Positions 35,386 to 44,643 of a stretch of DNA of 55,780 bases are shown in pieces. The position numbers and the translations under genes were made by a program. Position 1 is the first letter of the stretch. Every line of letters starts with the position of its first letter. Location of the stretch: positions 1 through 55,780 of the forward strand of contig JAFIGC010000020.1 of NCBI GenBank assembly GCA_020831635.1, read 5' to 3'. Below the pieces are notes generated by a model, which made no database searches, was not told where the DNA came from, and saw nothing but the letters and a program-made list of their open reading frames with translations. The DNA comes from Verrucomicrobiota bacterium (GTDB lineage: Bacteria; Verrucomicrobiota; Kiritimatiellia; SS1-B-03-39; UBA6053).

Positions 35386-36171
35386 TCAAGTTTTCGCGTT
35401 TGCGATCTCCTGTAAAAGTTCGTCGTACAGTTGGGAGACTGCGGAATGGGCGCGTTTGGCCAACTCCTTGCGGTCATCCGCCCGCACGGTCTGTTCGCCG
35501 AAACTCACGTGGGCGGTGAAGCCGGGGGCGGACAAGAGGCGTTTGGCGTGGGGGCTGAATTCATCGTCTCCGATCCAGGCGACCCACTTGGAAGGCGGGG
35601 GCGTTCCGGGCGGGGTTTCGTAGGCGATGGCCCCGACGTTCACGGGAATGCCCAGTTCGATGGCCGGTTGGAGCAGGCTGGGTTTGAAGGGCAAGATGGT
35701 GGTGCCGTCCGTGGTGGTGCCTTCGGGGTAAAAGCCCACCCCGCCCCCTTCGCGCACCAGGTCGGCGATGATCTTGTTCATGCGATGGACGTCCCGGCGG
35801 GTTTCACGGTCGAGAAAGAGGGTGTTGCCACTTCGGGTCAGGGCCCCTATGCCCGGCCATTTGGCCACTTCCGCCTTGCTGATGAACCAAGCCGGACAGG
35901 TGGCGCACAGGAGGAGGATGTCGGTGTAGCTGATGTGGTTGGTGACGAGGAAAAACGGGGCCTCGGGCGGCGTGCCGTGGACGCGAATGCTCATGCCGAA
36001 AATGCGGGCCGTCACATGTCCCCAGAAGCTCATGCCGCGGCAGGTCAAGCGGTAGCGTCGGCGCATGTCGTTGCGGGTGATGAATTTTACCCACAGGGCA
36101 TAGAGCCACATCACCAGGCAAAAGAGCACGCTGGCGATGACTCTGAGAACCAAGCGAATACGCCCCATCAT
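35386..36171 (-). CDS. 1-acyl-glycerol-3-phosphate acyltransferase family (PlsC/OlsA-like)
   Basis: A 261-residue membrane-associated acyltransferase. An N-terminal helix spans about residues 8-30. The catalytic HX4D motif is NHISYTD (His79, Asp84) and the glycerol-phosphate-binding FYPEGTT motif is near 148-154. PlsC makes phosphatidic acid; in ornithine-lipid pathways the related OlsA adds the second acyl chain to lyso-ornithine lipid. The gene immediately upstream encodes an OlsB-like GNAT acyltransferase with only two bases between them, which favours an OlsA role, but a PlsC role is equally possible from sequence alone. Confidence 0.88.
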   Translation of the reverse strand: MMGRIRLVLRVIASVLFCLVMWLYALWVKFITRNDMRRRYRLTCRGMSFWGHVTARIFGMSIRVHGTPPEAPFFLVTNHISYTDILLLCATCPAWFISKAEVAKWPGIGALTRSGNTLFLDRETRRDVHRMNKIIADLVREGGGVGFYPEGTTTDGTTILPFKPSLLQPAIELGIPVNVGAIAYETPPGTPPPSKWVAWIGDDEFSPHAKRLLSAPGFTAHVSFGEQTVRADDRKELAKRAHSAVSQLYDELLQEIANAKT

Positions 36172-36173
36172 GC

Positions 36174-36965
36174 TCAGCTCACATCCTGATGAAAGACTTT
36201 CATGAGTTTGGGGGGAATGACCTTGAGGTCAAAGAGCGCCAGATAATCGATGGTTTTGAAGTCGCGGTCGATGGCCGGATGGCTGCAAATGCAAGCACCG
36301 TAGTCCAAGTAGAGGCTCATCAGGCGGGGAAGTTCGGTTTCGGCGATATGTTCCTCGTTCACATCCACGTCCGGGCAGACATAGGCTTCCCGGGCTTGAA
36401 TCGTGAATTCGGGGCTTAAATTGCCGGCGCGGCGCAATCGGGTGTACAGCGCCCAACCGTGGGCCGGATTCTGGCTGTTGAGAGAGCAACAGCCGAACAT
36501 ATAGCGCATTTGGTTGTAGCGCAGATAGACAAACAGACCCCGCCAGAGCAGAAACAACACCCGCCCGTTGCGATGGGCGTTGGCAATGCAGGCCCGCCCC
36601 AGTTCCAGGGAAACCTCCAACATTTCTTCGGGAAAGCCGCTCAGATCGTATTCATCGTCTGAATAAAAGCCGTGACCCGACCGGGCCATGTTGCGGGTCT
36701 GCATGCGATAGGTGCCCACCAATTCGCCGGTGCGTTCGTCCCGCACAATCAGGTGGTGACACTGGTCGTCGTATTTGTCGCGGTCCATGCGGCTTTCGAA
36801 ACTGCTGTCCAGACCTTCGCCCAGTTCGATGTTGAACACCTCGAAGCGCAGGCGGAGCACTTGGTCGAGTTCTTCCCGGGTGCGGGCGAAATCAGCGATG
36901 TAGTGACCGGATTTCAAGCCCATTTCGGGAATTTGTTGGGGGAAAATTGGGTAGGCGTGTTGCAT
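36174..36965 (-). CDS. GNAT acyltransferase, OlsB-like (ornithine-acyl-ACP N-acyltransferase family)
   Basis: About 263 residues with the hemolysin/OlsB-type acyl-ACP-dependent GNAT layout: YIADFARTREELDQVLRLRFEVF near residue 20, DD.CHHLIVRD, ELVGTYRMQ and a later SLELGRACI..AHRNG segment that marks the cofactor cleft. OlsB attaches a 3-hydroxy fatty acid to ornithine, giving lyso-ornithine lipid. Being followed two bases later by a PlsC/OlsA-type gene supports an ornithine- or other aminolipid pathway. The ATG at 36965 is chosen because residues before it are not family-like. Substrate amino acid is inferred, not shown. Confidence 0.65.
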   Translation of the reverse strand: MQHAYPIFPQQIPEMGLKSGHYIADFARTREELDQVLRLRFEVFNIELGEGLDSSFESRMDRDKYDDQCHHLIVRDERTGELVGTYRMQTRNMARSGHGFYSDDEYDLSGFPEEMLEVSLELGRACIANAHRNGRVLFLLWRGLFVYLRYNQMRYMFGCCSLNSQNPAHGWALYTRLRRAGNLSPEFTIQAREAYVCPDVDVNEEHIAETELPRLMSLYLDYGACICSHPAIDRDFKTIDYLALFDLKVIPPKLMKVFHQDVS

Positions 36966-37192
36966 GCGTTCGCTTCTACCCGGTTGAAGCCGGGGAATCA
37001 AGTCAACTTCTCGGCCATAAAAATCCCCCTGGTCTCGTGTCCCGGAGAAATGATCCTCTCATGGATGCTTGGGGGACCCTCTTGTATGGAAACAGATATT
37101 TTGCCCATGTCATCCCCGGCTTGTCCGCACCCATCGGGGTCGTTTGACGATAGCTCGACATTGGCTGGAATTTTACGTATGGTTTTGATCAT

Positions 37193-37738
37193 ATGAAAGC
37201 TATTTCCTCATATTCCGACGCGCTGGTGTTTGCCATGGAGGCGCATCGCGGTCAATTTCGCAAAGGCGATCCGCGGGAGGCGTTTTTGTCTCATCCCATT
37301 CGGGTGGCCCATGCGCTGGTGCGGCAGGGGCTCTGCGATGCAGTGCTTTTGCAGGCGGCTTTGTTGCACGATGTGCTGGAGGACACCGCGATCCCGGCGG
37401 ATCGGATCCGAGCGCAGTTTGGCGAAGAGGTGTTGGGCCTGGTTTGGGAGTTGACCGACGACAAGAATCTTTTGAAGTCGGTCCGCAAACAGATGCAGGT
37501 GGAGCGGGCACCGGGCTTGAGTTTGATGGCCCGGTTGATTCGCATTGCCGACAAAACCGACAATCTGGCTTCGCTGGAACATGCGCCGCCCTCGGGTTGG
37601 TCGCTGACCCGGCAACGCGAATATCTTGCCTGGTCCCGCCGGGTGGTGGGACGAATCCGCGGGACGCACGCCGGCTTGGAGGCGGAATTCGATGCTTTCG
37701 CGGAAGAAATTGATCGAAAACTCCATTCCAAAGTGTGA
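37193..37738 (+). CDS. HD-domain hydrolase related to SpoT/MESH1 (p)ppGpp hydrolases
   Basis: A compact 181-residue protein containing only the HD hydrolase domain of the RelA/SpoT family. Manganese ligands are recognisable: His34 in SHPIRVA, His59-Asp60 in AALLHDVLEDT, and a late Asp in IRIADKTDN. An early FRKGDP stretch also fits. Such stand-alone small hydrolases break down (p)ppGpp or related nucleotides. Lacking synthetase, TGS and ACT domains, it cannot be a full SpoT. It is monocistronic and starts at an ATG without a strong ribosome binding site. Confidence 0.8.
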   Translation: MKAISSYSDALVFAMEAHRGQFRKGDPREAFLSHPIRVAHALVRQGLCDAVLLQAALLHDVLEDTAIPADRIRAQFGEEVLGLVWELTDDKNLLKSVRKQMQVERAPGLSLMARLIRIADKTDNLASLEHAPPSGWSLTRQREYLAWSRRVVGRIRGTHAGLEAEFDAFAEEIDRKLHSKV

Positions 37739-37838
37739 AATGCGGGATTTCAGGTGTTTCTCGCTTGAACATTTGCAAATCTTCCCACATGTTAGAGTTG
37801 TTTTTACATTTCACCTCAATCAACCTCGAAGGAGTTTC

Positions 37839-38849
37839 ATGAATATTCGTAATTTTAAAACCTTGCTTGCCGCCGGGTGTCTGTTGTCCGCTCAAATGCT
37901 TTTCGCGCAAACCGCCATGCACGCGGGCGTCGTGGATGGTGCCGATCTGTTGATCGCCGGGCGCGTTTCCAATTTTAATCAATCCGCCTTTGCCAAGGCC
38001 ATGAAGGCCCAGCAGCCTGATGATATGAAGGCGCTCACCCAAGAAAAACAAGCCAAATTCACCGCCGCCACCGGGCTGGAAGAAGAGGATTTGGAAACCA
38101 TGATCGCTTCGGTGAAGATTTCCGATTTGGATCTCGAGAACATGGGGCCTGAACAAGCCGACAAAGTGCAGGCCGTTTTGGCCCTGCAACTGAAAAAGGC
38201 CATTACGTTGGACCAATTGGAAGCGGGCATGAAAATCATGCAGGAAGATGCGCCCGGCGCGTCCACCCTCTCACGTTCCACCCTTGGCGGAACGGAAGTC
38301 GTGGAAATCAAACCCACGAACGACATGGGCACGGGTTCGTTTTATGCCGGGTTGTCGCCCGATGGGAAAACCGTGATTGTGACCTTGAACGAAGGTTCCA
38401 TGACTTCGGCGCTGGAGCGTGTGACCGCAGGTCGCGGTGGCGCCCCCAATCCGGCCATGGGACCTGCCATGCAAGCCTTGGCCAACCAACAATTGCAATT
38501 GGCCTTGGTGTTCCCTGAAAATGTCAAGCAGGGCATGCGTGCCGCCATGCAGGGTGGCGGGAACATGGGGCCCATGGGCGCATTCATGAATACCCAAAGC
38601 CTGTTGGTCGGCGCAAGTGCCGATGAAAAATTGGACCTGAAAGTCATGCTGGACGTGGGCGATGCCGAAGCCGCGCAAATGCTCGGCCAAAGCGCGCCCA
38701 TGATGATGATGATGGTTCCCGGCGCCGCGCAGATGGGCGAGAAACTGAAATTCGGCGCCGAAGGCAATGTGTTTCAGTTGAACGTCAGTCTGAGCCCGGA
38801 AGACATGCAGCCGAATTTCAATGGCATGGATGGCATGCAGGGATTCTGA
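37839..38849 (+). CDS. Secreted methionine-rich protein of unknown function
   Basis: A 336-residue protein with a clear signal peptide (residues 1-23, ending LFAQT). It has no recognised domain. The C-terminal third is rich in Met, Gly and Gln, with MMMMM near residue 290 and repeated NMGPMG-like stretches. Helical segments and a G.L.PDGKTVIVTL strand in the middle suggest a periplasmic solute-interacting or structural role, but nothing specific. The start at 37839 is fixed by a strong AAGGAG site. It ends 24 bases before a good terminator. Similar proteins occur, to my recollection, in PVC genomes. Confidence 0.75.
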   Translation: MNIRNFKTLLAAGCLLSAQMLFAQTAMHAGVVDGADLLIAGRVSNFNQSAFAKAMKAQQPDDMKALTQEKQAKFTAATGLEEEDLETMIASVKISDLDLENMGPEQADKVQAVLALQLKKAITLDQLEAGMKIMQEDAPGASTLSRSTLGGTEVVEIKPTNDMGTGSFYAGLSPDGKTVIVTLNEGSMTSALERVTAGRGGAPNPAMGPAMQALANQQLQLALVFPENVKQGMRAAMQGGGNMGPMGAFMNTQSLLVGASADEKLDLKVMLDVGDAEAAQMLGQSAPMMMMMVPGAAQMGEKLKFGAEGNVFQLNVSLSPEDMQPNFNGMDGMQGF

Positions 38850-38872
38850 TCCCACGGGTCTTGAATCGATAC

Positions 38873-38905
38873 AAAACGCGCGGAGTTTCCCCGCGCGTTT
38901 TTTTG
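38873..38905 (+). terminator. Rho-independent terminator after the Met-rich protein gene
   Basis: An 11-bp GC-rich stem (AAAACGCGCGG with CCGCGCGTTTT) and a short loop are followed by a T run ending near 38904. Confidence 0.88.
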
Positions 38906-38958
38906 TGCCGGAATTCAGATGAGATTAAGAGAACCACTGATGGACACGGATTTGTCAT

Positions 38959-39107
38959 AGTCCCGACTTTAGTCGGATAGTCTACGAGCGCCCTTTAGGG
39001 TGCGATACGCGTCGGTAGAGGTCGAAACGACTCAAAAAGAAAAGACCTCGGGCTCTGGAATCCCGGACCGTAAACGATCCTCTGGACTTCCGACTAAAGT
39101 CGGGACT
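38959..39107. repeat. REP-like inverted repeat pair
   Basis: Two perfect 19-base inverted copies of AGTCCCGACTTTAGTCGGA bound this element (38959-38977 and 39089-39107). Each arm also contains the palindrome CGACTTTAGTCG. The 110 bases between hold no convincing gene. The pattern looks like a bacterial interspersed mosaic element of the kind spread by RAYT transposases. Confidence 0.65.
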
Positions 39108-39126
39108 TCGACCACACGTTTTCCCT

Positions 39127-42100
39127 TCATTTCGCCTCCCACCGTTCGAGAATGTGCAGCAGTTCCGCGAGACGATCCGGGGCGGTTTTTTGGTAGAGCC
39201 TGGGGAATTTGGCGCCGCGCATGAGGTAGTTGCCGTTGCGGTAGAGCATGATTTTTTGTTCGCGGACATCCACCTCGCGGATGTCGAGTCGGTTGGCGGC
39301 GATGCGGATGTGGGCGAGGGCGAGGAGATTGGCGACGGGGGTGGGCATGCGGCCGAAGCGGTCTTTGAGTTCTTCTTCGAGCGCCTGAACGTCTTCGGAA
39401 CTGCCGAGTCCGGCGATGCGTCGGTAAATCTCCACCCGCAGGGATTCGTCTTCGATGTAGCCGATGGGCAGGGAACAGGCGGACTCGGGGTCGCGGGCAT
39501 CGGGTTTCATGTCGAGAAAATCGACCCGCACTCTGACATCGACGATCTTTTTGGGCGGCAGTTTTTTGAGGCTGCGGATGCTTTGTTCGAGCAATTGACA
39601 ATAGAGATCAAAGCCGATGTCGGCGATGTGTCCGCTTTGTTCGCTGCCGAGGAGGTTGCCGGCGCCGCGAATTTCGAGGTCGCGCATGGCGATTTTGAAG
39701 CCGGAGCCGAGGGCGGAATATTTGCGGATGACGCGAAGGCGTTCGCGGGCGACGGCTTTGATGCTGCCGTCCCCGGGGAGGAGCAGGTAGCAGTGGGCCT
39801 GGTGCTTGTAGCGTCCGACCCGTCCGCGCAACTGATAGAGTTCGGCGAGGCCGAAGCGGTCGGCGCGGTCGATGATCATGGTGTTGACGTTGGGCATGTC
39901 GACGCCGCTTTCGATGATGGTGGTGCAGAGGAGCACGTCGGCCTCTCCCTCGGCGAATTTGCGCATGATTTCTTCGAGGCGGCGTTCGGGCATCTGGCCG
40001 TGGGCGGTGAGGATGCGGGCCTCGGGGATGCGGGCTTCAAGTTTTTGGGCGAGTTGGTGGATGGTCTGCACGCGGTTGTGCAGGAAAAAGACTTGGCCTT
40101 CCCGGTTGAGTTCGCGGAGAATGGCGGGGCGGATGATGTCGAAATCGAAGGGGTGGACTTCGGTGTGGACGGGCAGGCGTTCGCGGGGGGCGGTCTGGAT
40201 GCTGCTGACGTCGCGGGCGCCGGTGAGGCTGAGATAGAGGGTGCGGGGAATGGGGGTGGCGCTAAGGGTGAGCACATCGACGAGGCGGCGCATTTCCTTG
40301 AGGGTTTCCTTGTGGCGCACGCCGAATCGCTGTTCTTCGTCGATGACCACGAGTCCAAGATCCTTGAAGCGCACGTCTTTGGAGGTGACGCGGTGGGTGC
40401 CGATGACAATGTCGATCTCGCCGCGCCGGAGGCGGGCCACGATTTCGCGTTGTTCCATGGGGGTGCGGAAGCGACTAAGCATTTCCACGCGCACGGGAAA
40501 GGAGGCCATGCGCTCGGCAAAACTCTGGTAGTGCTGGAGGGCGAGGATGGTAGTGGGGACGAGCACGGCCACCTGTTTGCCGTCCATCACGGCTTTGAAC
40601 GCAGCCCTCATGGCCACTTCGGTTTTGCCGTAGCCGACGTCGCCGCAGATGAGGCGGTCCATGGGTTTGGTGCTTTCCATGTCGGCCTTGACGGCGGCGA
40701 TGGCGTTTTCCTGGTCGAGGGTTTCGGTGAACGGGAAGGTGGCCTCGAATTCGGCCTGCCAAGGGGTGTCTGCCGGAAACGCGTGGCCGGGGAGAGTTTC
40801 GCGGATGGCCTGGGTTTCGAGCATTTGCGCGGCGAGATCGCGGACGGCGCGTTCGGCCACCACCTTTTGCCGCATCCAGCGCTCGCCCCCGAGTTTGTGG
40901 GGTTCGGGGGTGATCCCGCTGCCGAGTCCGGCATAGCGGCTGAGCAAGTGGGCCTGTCCGACGGGCAGGTGGAGTTTGGCGCCTTCGGCGTATTCGATGG
41001 AAAGGACTTCCTGTTTTTGTCCGGCAAAGTCGATTTCGTACAGGCCCAGGTATTTGCCGATGCCGTGATCGATGTGCACGACCCAGTCGCCGGGTTGGAT
41101 GTCGCTAAGTTCGGTGACCCGGGCGCCCGCCGCCTGCGCCCCTTTGCGGGTGGGGGAATGGGCGTCGTATTTGTTGCGGAGGTGTTTGCGGATGCCGTAG
41201 ACGTCGCTTTCGGCCACGACGCTGAGGCGAAGGGCGGGAAAGCGGAATCCCTCGGCGATCATGCCGTGCACGAGATGGATGCGTTCGCGGGGATGGAGAT
41301 TTTGACCGTAGGCTTCTTCGAAGCGGGCCCGGGAACCTTCGGTGTTGAAGGCAAAAACAATCGTCCATCCGTCGGCGGCGCGTTCACATTCGGCTGCAAT
41401 CAACCCCAGACGGGCGCGTTCGAGCTGGTCGGATTCGGGACCGGACGATAGAGGGGCGCTGAGCCCGACGCAGGGTGGCAGGTCGATCTCCATGCGGGGA
41501 CCGGAAAGCGCGTCCCCGCTGCGAATGATCCCGCCGCGGGCGCGGCTTTCGATCAGGGCGTAAAACTCGTCCGGTTCGAGGCTTTGTTCCATGTCGCCGG
41601 ATGCGGCCTTGAGATCCGCGAACAGTTCGGCGTGTTGGTGAATGGCATCGGACTCGAAGAGAATCCAGCGGGTGTCGTCGGGTAGATAATTGGCGAGGGT
41701 GGCGGTGGCGGGATGGGTCTCGTTTCCTTCGCGCGCGGGAAGTATATCCACTGAATCGAGGCGGTCGAGCGAACGTTGACGGGCGGGGTCGAAGGAGCGG
41801 AGTGAATCCACTTCGTCCCCGAAAAAGTCGATGCGGAGGGGGTAGGGAAGGTTGGGCGGCCACAGATCGATGACACCGCCGCGTTTGGCAGCCTCGCCCT
41901 TGTCCATGACCTCGGGCTCAAAGCGGTAACCGGCTTCCAGCAGTTGTTCACAGAGCGGCTCCATGGGGAGAGTGGCTCCGGTTTGGATGTGGAGGATTTC
42001 TTTTCGGAGTTCGGCGGGCGCGGGAATGCGCTGCATGAGCGCCTGCACGTTGGTCAGAATTTGAAGGGGTCTGTCCCCGTGTTTTTCGCCGGAATTGAGG

Positions 42101-42459
42101 AGGGTTTGCAGGCGGTCGCCCAGCAAATCCGGGGCGCCGCCGCGGACATCGGCGTTGGCGGGACCTTCCCAGGCGGGAAAAAAATCGATGTCGGCGGCCT
42201 GTCCGCCCCCGAGGGTGTGGAGATCCTGATAGAGGGCATCCAGGGTGCGGGGGCCGTCGGTGACGATCACGGTGGGGCGCGGATCCACGGCCAGCCAATG
42301 GCGGATGAGCGCGGCCATGGCGGTGGTGGACAGGGAGGGCAGAATCACATCCTCCCCCGCAGGCGGACAGGTCACCGCGCGGGGCTTCCCGGCAGCGAAC
42401 AAAGGGGAAAAAGGATGGAAGTCTGAATCGGGCACGAATGGGTGGGGTTCCAACTGCAT
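39127..42459 (-). CDS. mfd: Transcription-repair coupling factor
   Basis: Mfd removes RNA polymerase stalled at DNA damage and recruits UvrA. The protein is about 1110 residues, as expected. Domains in order: UvrB-homology module (to about residue 350), RNA-polymerase-interacting CarD-like domain (GDWVVHIDHGIGKYLGL near 470), the RecG-like helicase with Walker A GDVGYGKTEVA and DEEQRFGV box, the second helicase lobe with TTIIESGVDMPN and QLRGRVGR, and the C-terminal TRCF domain (SEQSGHI..IGFDLYCQLLE). I chose the ATG at 42459, before MQLEPHPF; residues upstream look spurious. It is monocistronic. Confidence 0.98.
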   Translation of the reverse strand: MQLEPHPFVPDSDFHPFSPLFAAGKPRAVTCPPAGEDVILPSLSTTAMAALIRHWLAVDPRPTVIVTDGPRTLDALYQDLHTLGGGQAADIDFFPAWEGPANADVRGGAPDLLGDRLQTLLNSGEKHGDRPLQILTNVQALMQRIPAPAELRKEILHIQTGATLPMEPLCEQLLEAGYRFEPEVMDKGEAAKRGGVIDLWPPNLPYPLRIDFFGDEVDSLRSFDPARQRSLDRLDSVDILPAREGNETHPATATLANYLPDDTRWILFESDAIHQHAELFADLKAASGDMEQSLEPDEFYALIESRARGGIIRSGDALSGPRMEIDLPPCVGLSAPLSSGPESDQLERARLGLIAAECERAADGWTIVFAFNTEGSRARFEEAYGQNLHPRERIHLVHGMIAEGFRFPALRLSVVAESDVYGIRKHLRNKYDAHSPTRKGAQAAGARVTELSDIQPGDWVVHIDHGIGKYLGLYEIDFAGQKQEVLSIEYAEGAKLHLPVGQAHLLSRYAGLGSGITPEPHKLGGERWMRQKVVAERAVRDLAAQMLETQAIRETLPGHAFPADTPWQAEFEATFPFTETLDQENAIAAVKADMESTKPMDRLICGDVGYGKTEVAMRAAFKAVMDGKQVAVLVPTTILALQHYQSFAERMASFPVRVEMLSRFRTPMEQREIVARLRRGEIDIVIGTHRVTSKDVRFKDLGLVVIDEEQRFGVRHKETLKEMRRLVDVLTLSATPIPRTLYLSLTGARDVSSIQTAPRERLPVHTEVHPFDFDIIRPAILRELNREGQVFFLHNRVQTIHQLAQKLEARIPEARILTAHGQMPERRLEEIMRKFAEGEADVLLCTTIIESGVDMPNVNTMIIDRADRFGLAELYQLRGRVGRYKHQAHCYLLLPGDGSIKAVARERLRVIRKYSALGSGFKIAMRDLEIRGAGNLLGSEQSGHIADIGFDLYCQLLEQSIRSLKKLPPKKIVDVRVRVDFLDMKPDARDPESACSLPIGYIEDESLRVEIYRRIAGLGSSEDVQALEEELKDRFGRMPTPVANLLALAHIRIAANRLDIREVDVREQKIMLYRNGNYLMRGAKFPRLYQKTAPDRLAELLHILERWEAK

Positions 42460-42644
42460 GTACACGACTTTCGGAAAAAGGAAAGCAAGACACGCTTTGT
42501 TGCTGGTTGCTGGTTGTTGGGTGGAGGATGTCGTTGACATTTCTTTTACAATTCAGGTGTTGTGTTCATCCTTGGCAAAACTTAGCATGGCCGTGTTGTG
42601 CGGAAATGACCTTTGCCTTGAACGTTTGGAATAAGGAATGAATT

Positions 42645-44378
42645 ATGAAAAAGATACTGAAGATATCCCTGATGATTTCGCTGACGGCACTGCCGCGTTT
42701 GTTTGCCGAAGAACCCGGGACGTTGCCGCGAATTACTTCCAGGCCGGTGCGCTTGGCGTTGTTCAAGAACGGTCTTGGATTTGTGGAACGGGAGGGCGAG
42801 ATCCCGGCGGGCGTTGAGCGGGGAGAGTTTGGCGTGCTGCCCGTTCCGGTGCACGGGACCTTTTGGGTGGATACACTTACGGATGGGGTGGATCTGTTGG
42901 GTCTTGTGGCGGGTTCGGACCAGTTGGCGGGGGAAGCGGTTGAGCGGGATGTCACCAGTTTGACCGAGTTGCTGGAGGCGAATGAGGGTCGCGAATTGGA
43001 ACTGGTGATGATGGGTCCCGACGGAAAGCCCGAGACCCTGACCGCCACGGTGAAGATCCTTCGCCGCGGTGTGAGCGAAACGGCGGTGGGCTTTGAGGCC
43101 GAGAGTGGCTTTGTAGATCCGCTTGAAGTCGCACACCCTGCGATGCATCATTCGCGACAACACAACATCCATCATCTTGGGATCCCGCAGCGTCACCCGC
43201 CTTCCACGGCGGCATTGTTGCTCCTTGAAACGGAAACGGGACAATTGGTCATCGACAGTTCTACCGTGAGACAGGTCCGGGGACGAGACTTGCAATTCCG
43301 CATGCAAGACAAAGCGGTGGAACAGACCCGCGCGAGCCTGAAGTTGAATGTTTCCGGGAATGACGATGGCGCGAAACTGAACATCTCCTATCTAGCCAAA
43401 GGCATTACCTGGGCGCCCAGCTATCGGCTGGACCTGCTCGACGACAAAACCGTGCGGATTCACGCCAAGGCTCAGATCGTCAACGATCTTGAAGATTTCG
43501 AAAACGTGGAAGTGAGTGCGATCGCGGGATTCCCCAACCTGGGTTTTGCCAATGTGGTGGATCCCATGGCTTTTCAGGGAAGCTTGGCCGCTTGGATGCA
43601 ACATCTCACCTCGCCTGAACCGGGGCGGATGATGCGTCGTGAGGCTGTGACGAGGCAGCAGATGGTGACGATGAACGTGCAGCAGGCCGGAGGCGGAGGA
43701 GCTGCCCTCGCGGATTTCGATCCGGATTCTTTTGCGGAACGGGGCGATGCGGATCTGTTCTTTTATTCGTTGAAAAATGTGAACTTGAAACGGGGTGAAC
43801 GCGGATATTACCCCCTGTTTACAACTGAGGTTCCCTATGATAGCATATATGACTGCCACATCGGCGATGCGCAACAGAATGAGAGAAACAGGGGAGAGAC
43901 CTTGGCGGAGGATGTTTGGCACGCCCTCCGGCTGAGCAACACCTCCAAAACCCCTTGGACCACCGCGCCGGCACTGGTCACGCGGGACGGAATGATTATG
44001 GGGCAGGATACGTTGTATTACACTTCGCTGGGCACTCAATCCCTCTTGCGCTTCTCAAAAGCCCTTGATGTGCGCGTATCCAGCGTGGAGAGAGAAACCG
44101 AACGCGAGCGCAACGTGCGGTATCGGAACTCTACCTGGAATCTGGTCACCGTCGAGGGGGCAATCAACCTGGTGAACCTGAAACCCGTGGAAGTGACCGT
44201 GATTGTCCGACGCACGGTGGAAGGGGAGATCACCGCGAATCCGCTCGATGCGACACTCACCTTGCCCCGGGCGGGCATTACCTCCGTGAATCCGACCTCC
44301 GACCTGACTTGGGAAGTCAAAATCCAGCCCCGTGAAACCGCGGAACTGAACTATACTTTCCAAAGATATGTTCGGTGA
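42645..44378 (+). CDS. Secreted DUF4139-domain protein
   Basis: A 577-residue exported protein (signal peptide, residues 1-21). Its second half matches the DUF4139 family often called mucoidy inhibitor A-like: LNISYLAKGITWAPSYRLDLLD near residue 255, an NDLEDFENVEVS stretch and a closing AELNYTF strand. DUF4139 proteins are beta-rich, exported and of unknown biochemical function. The N-terminal half (LALFKNGLGFVEREGEIPAG) has the DUF4140-like first strand. An AAGGA site lies 9 bases before the ATG. Confidence 0.75.
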   Translation: MKKILKISLMISLTALPRLFAEEPGTLPRITSRPVRLALFKNGLGFVEREGEIPAGVERGEFGVLPVPVHGTFWVDTLTDGVDLLGLVAGSDQLAGEAVERDVTSLTELLEANEGRELELVMMGPDGKPETLTATVKILRRGVSETAVGFEAESGFVDPLEVAHPAMHHSRQHNIHHLGIPQRHPPSTAALLLLETETGQLVIDSSTVRQVRGRDLQFRMQDKAVEQTRASLKLNVSGNDDGAKLNISYLAKGITWAPSYRLDLLDDKTVRIHAKAQIVNDLEDFENVEVSAIAGFPNLGFANVVDPMAFQGSLAAWMQHLTSPEPGRMMRREAVTRQQMVTMNVQQAGGGGAALADFDPDSFAERGDADLFFYSLKNVNLKRGERGYYPLFTTEVPYDSIYDCHIGDAQQNERNRGETLAEDVWHALRLSNTSKTPWTTAPALVTRDGMIMGQDTLYYTSLGTQSLLRFSKALDVRVSSVERETERERNVRYRNSTWNLVTVEGAINLVNLKPVEVTVIVRRTVEGEITANPLDATLTLPRAGITSVNPTSDLTWEVKIQPRETAELNYTFQRYVR

Positions 44379-44387
44379 AAAACGGAA

Positions 44388-44566
44388 AAGCGGCTTCGCC
44401 GCGTTTTCCGACGCGAAGCGTCTTTGGAGTGCGTGTAGCGAGCACCGCGAAGCTACCGCTTTCCCCTTTGCCCAACGAAAAGAAAAGGCCCGGTATTCGG
44501 CTATGGCTCTGCAAAGCGGTAGCTTCGTTGCACTCGCTACGCGCACGCCAAAGCGGCTTCGCCGCG
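44388..44566. repeat. MITE-like inverted repeat with flanking direct repeats
   Basis: Two 41-base arms, 44422-44462 and 44513-44553, are inverted repeats with about 35 matching positions, including a perfect inner block GAAGCTACCGCTTT. They are flanked by 16-base direct repeats AAGCGGCTTCGCCGCG at 44388-44403 and 44551-44566. No gene lies inside. The structure fits a non-autonomous mobile element. Confidence 0.6.
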
Positions 44567-44643
44567 CTCGTTACTCCGTATTGTATATTGACCCCTCCCG
44601 CTCAGTTCTCTAATATTTGGCCATGAATCCGCGGAACCTATTG
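44561..44643 (+). promoter_or_regulatory. Repeated promoter-start module, copy 1
   Basis: About 80 bases here match 46067-46149 at roughly 90%. The module holds TTGACC (44588-44593), a 17-base spacer and TAATAT (44611-44616). The ATG of the next gene is 7 bases after the -10 box, so the transcript should begin at or next to the start codon, with no Shine-Dalgarno site. Confidence 0.6.

Noticed and set aside
42533-42560. TTGACA before the DUF4139 gene as a promoter
   Set aside because: TTGACA is there but no -10 box lies at a suitable distance.
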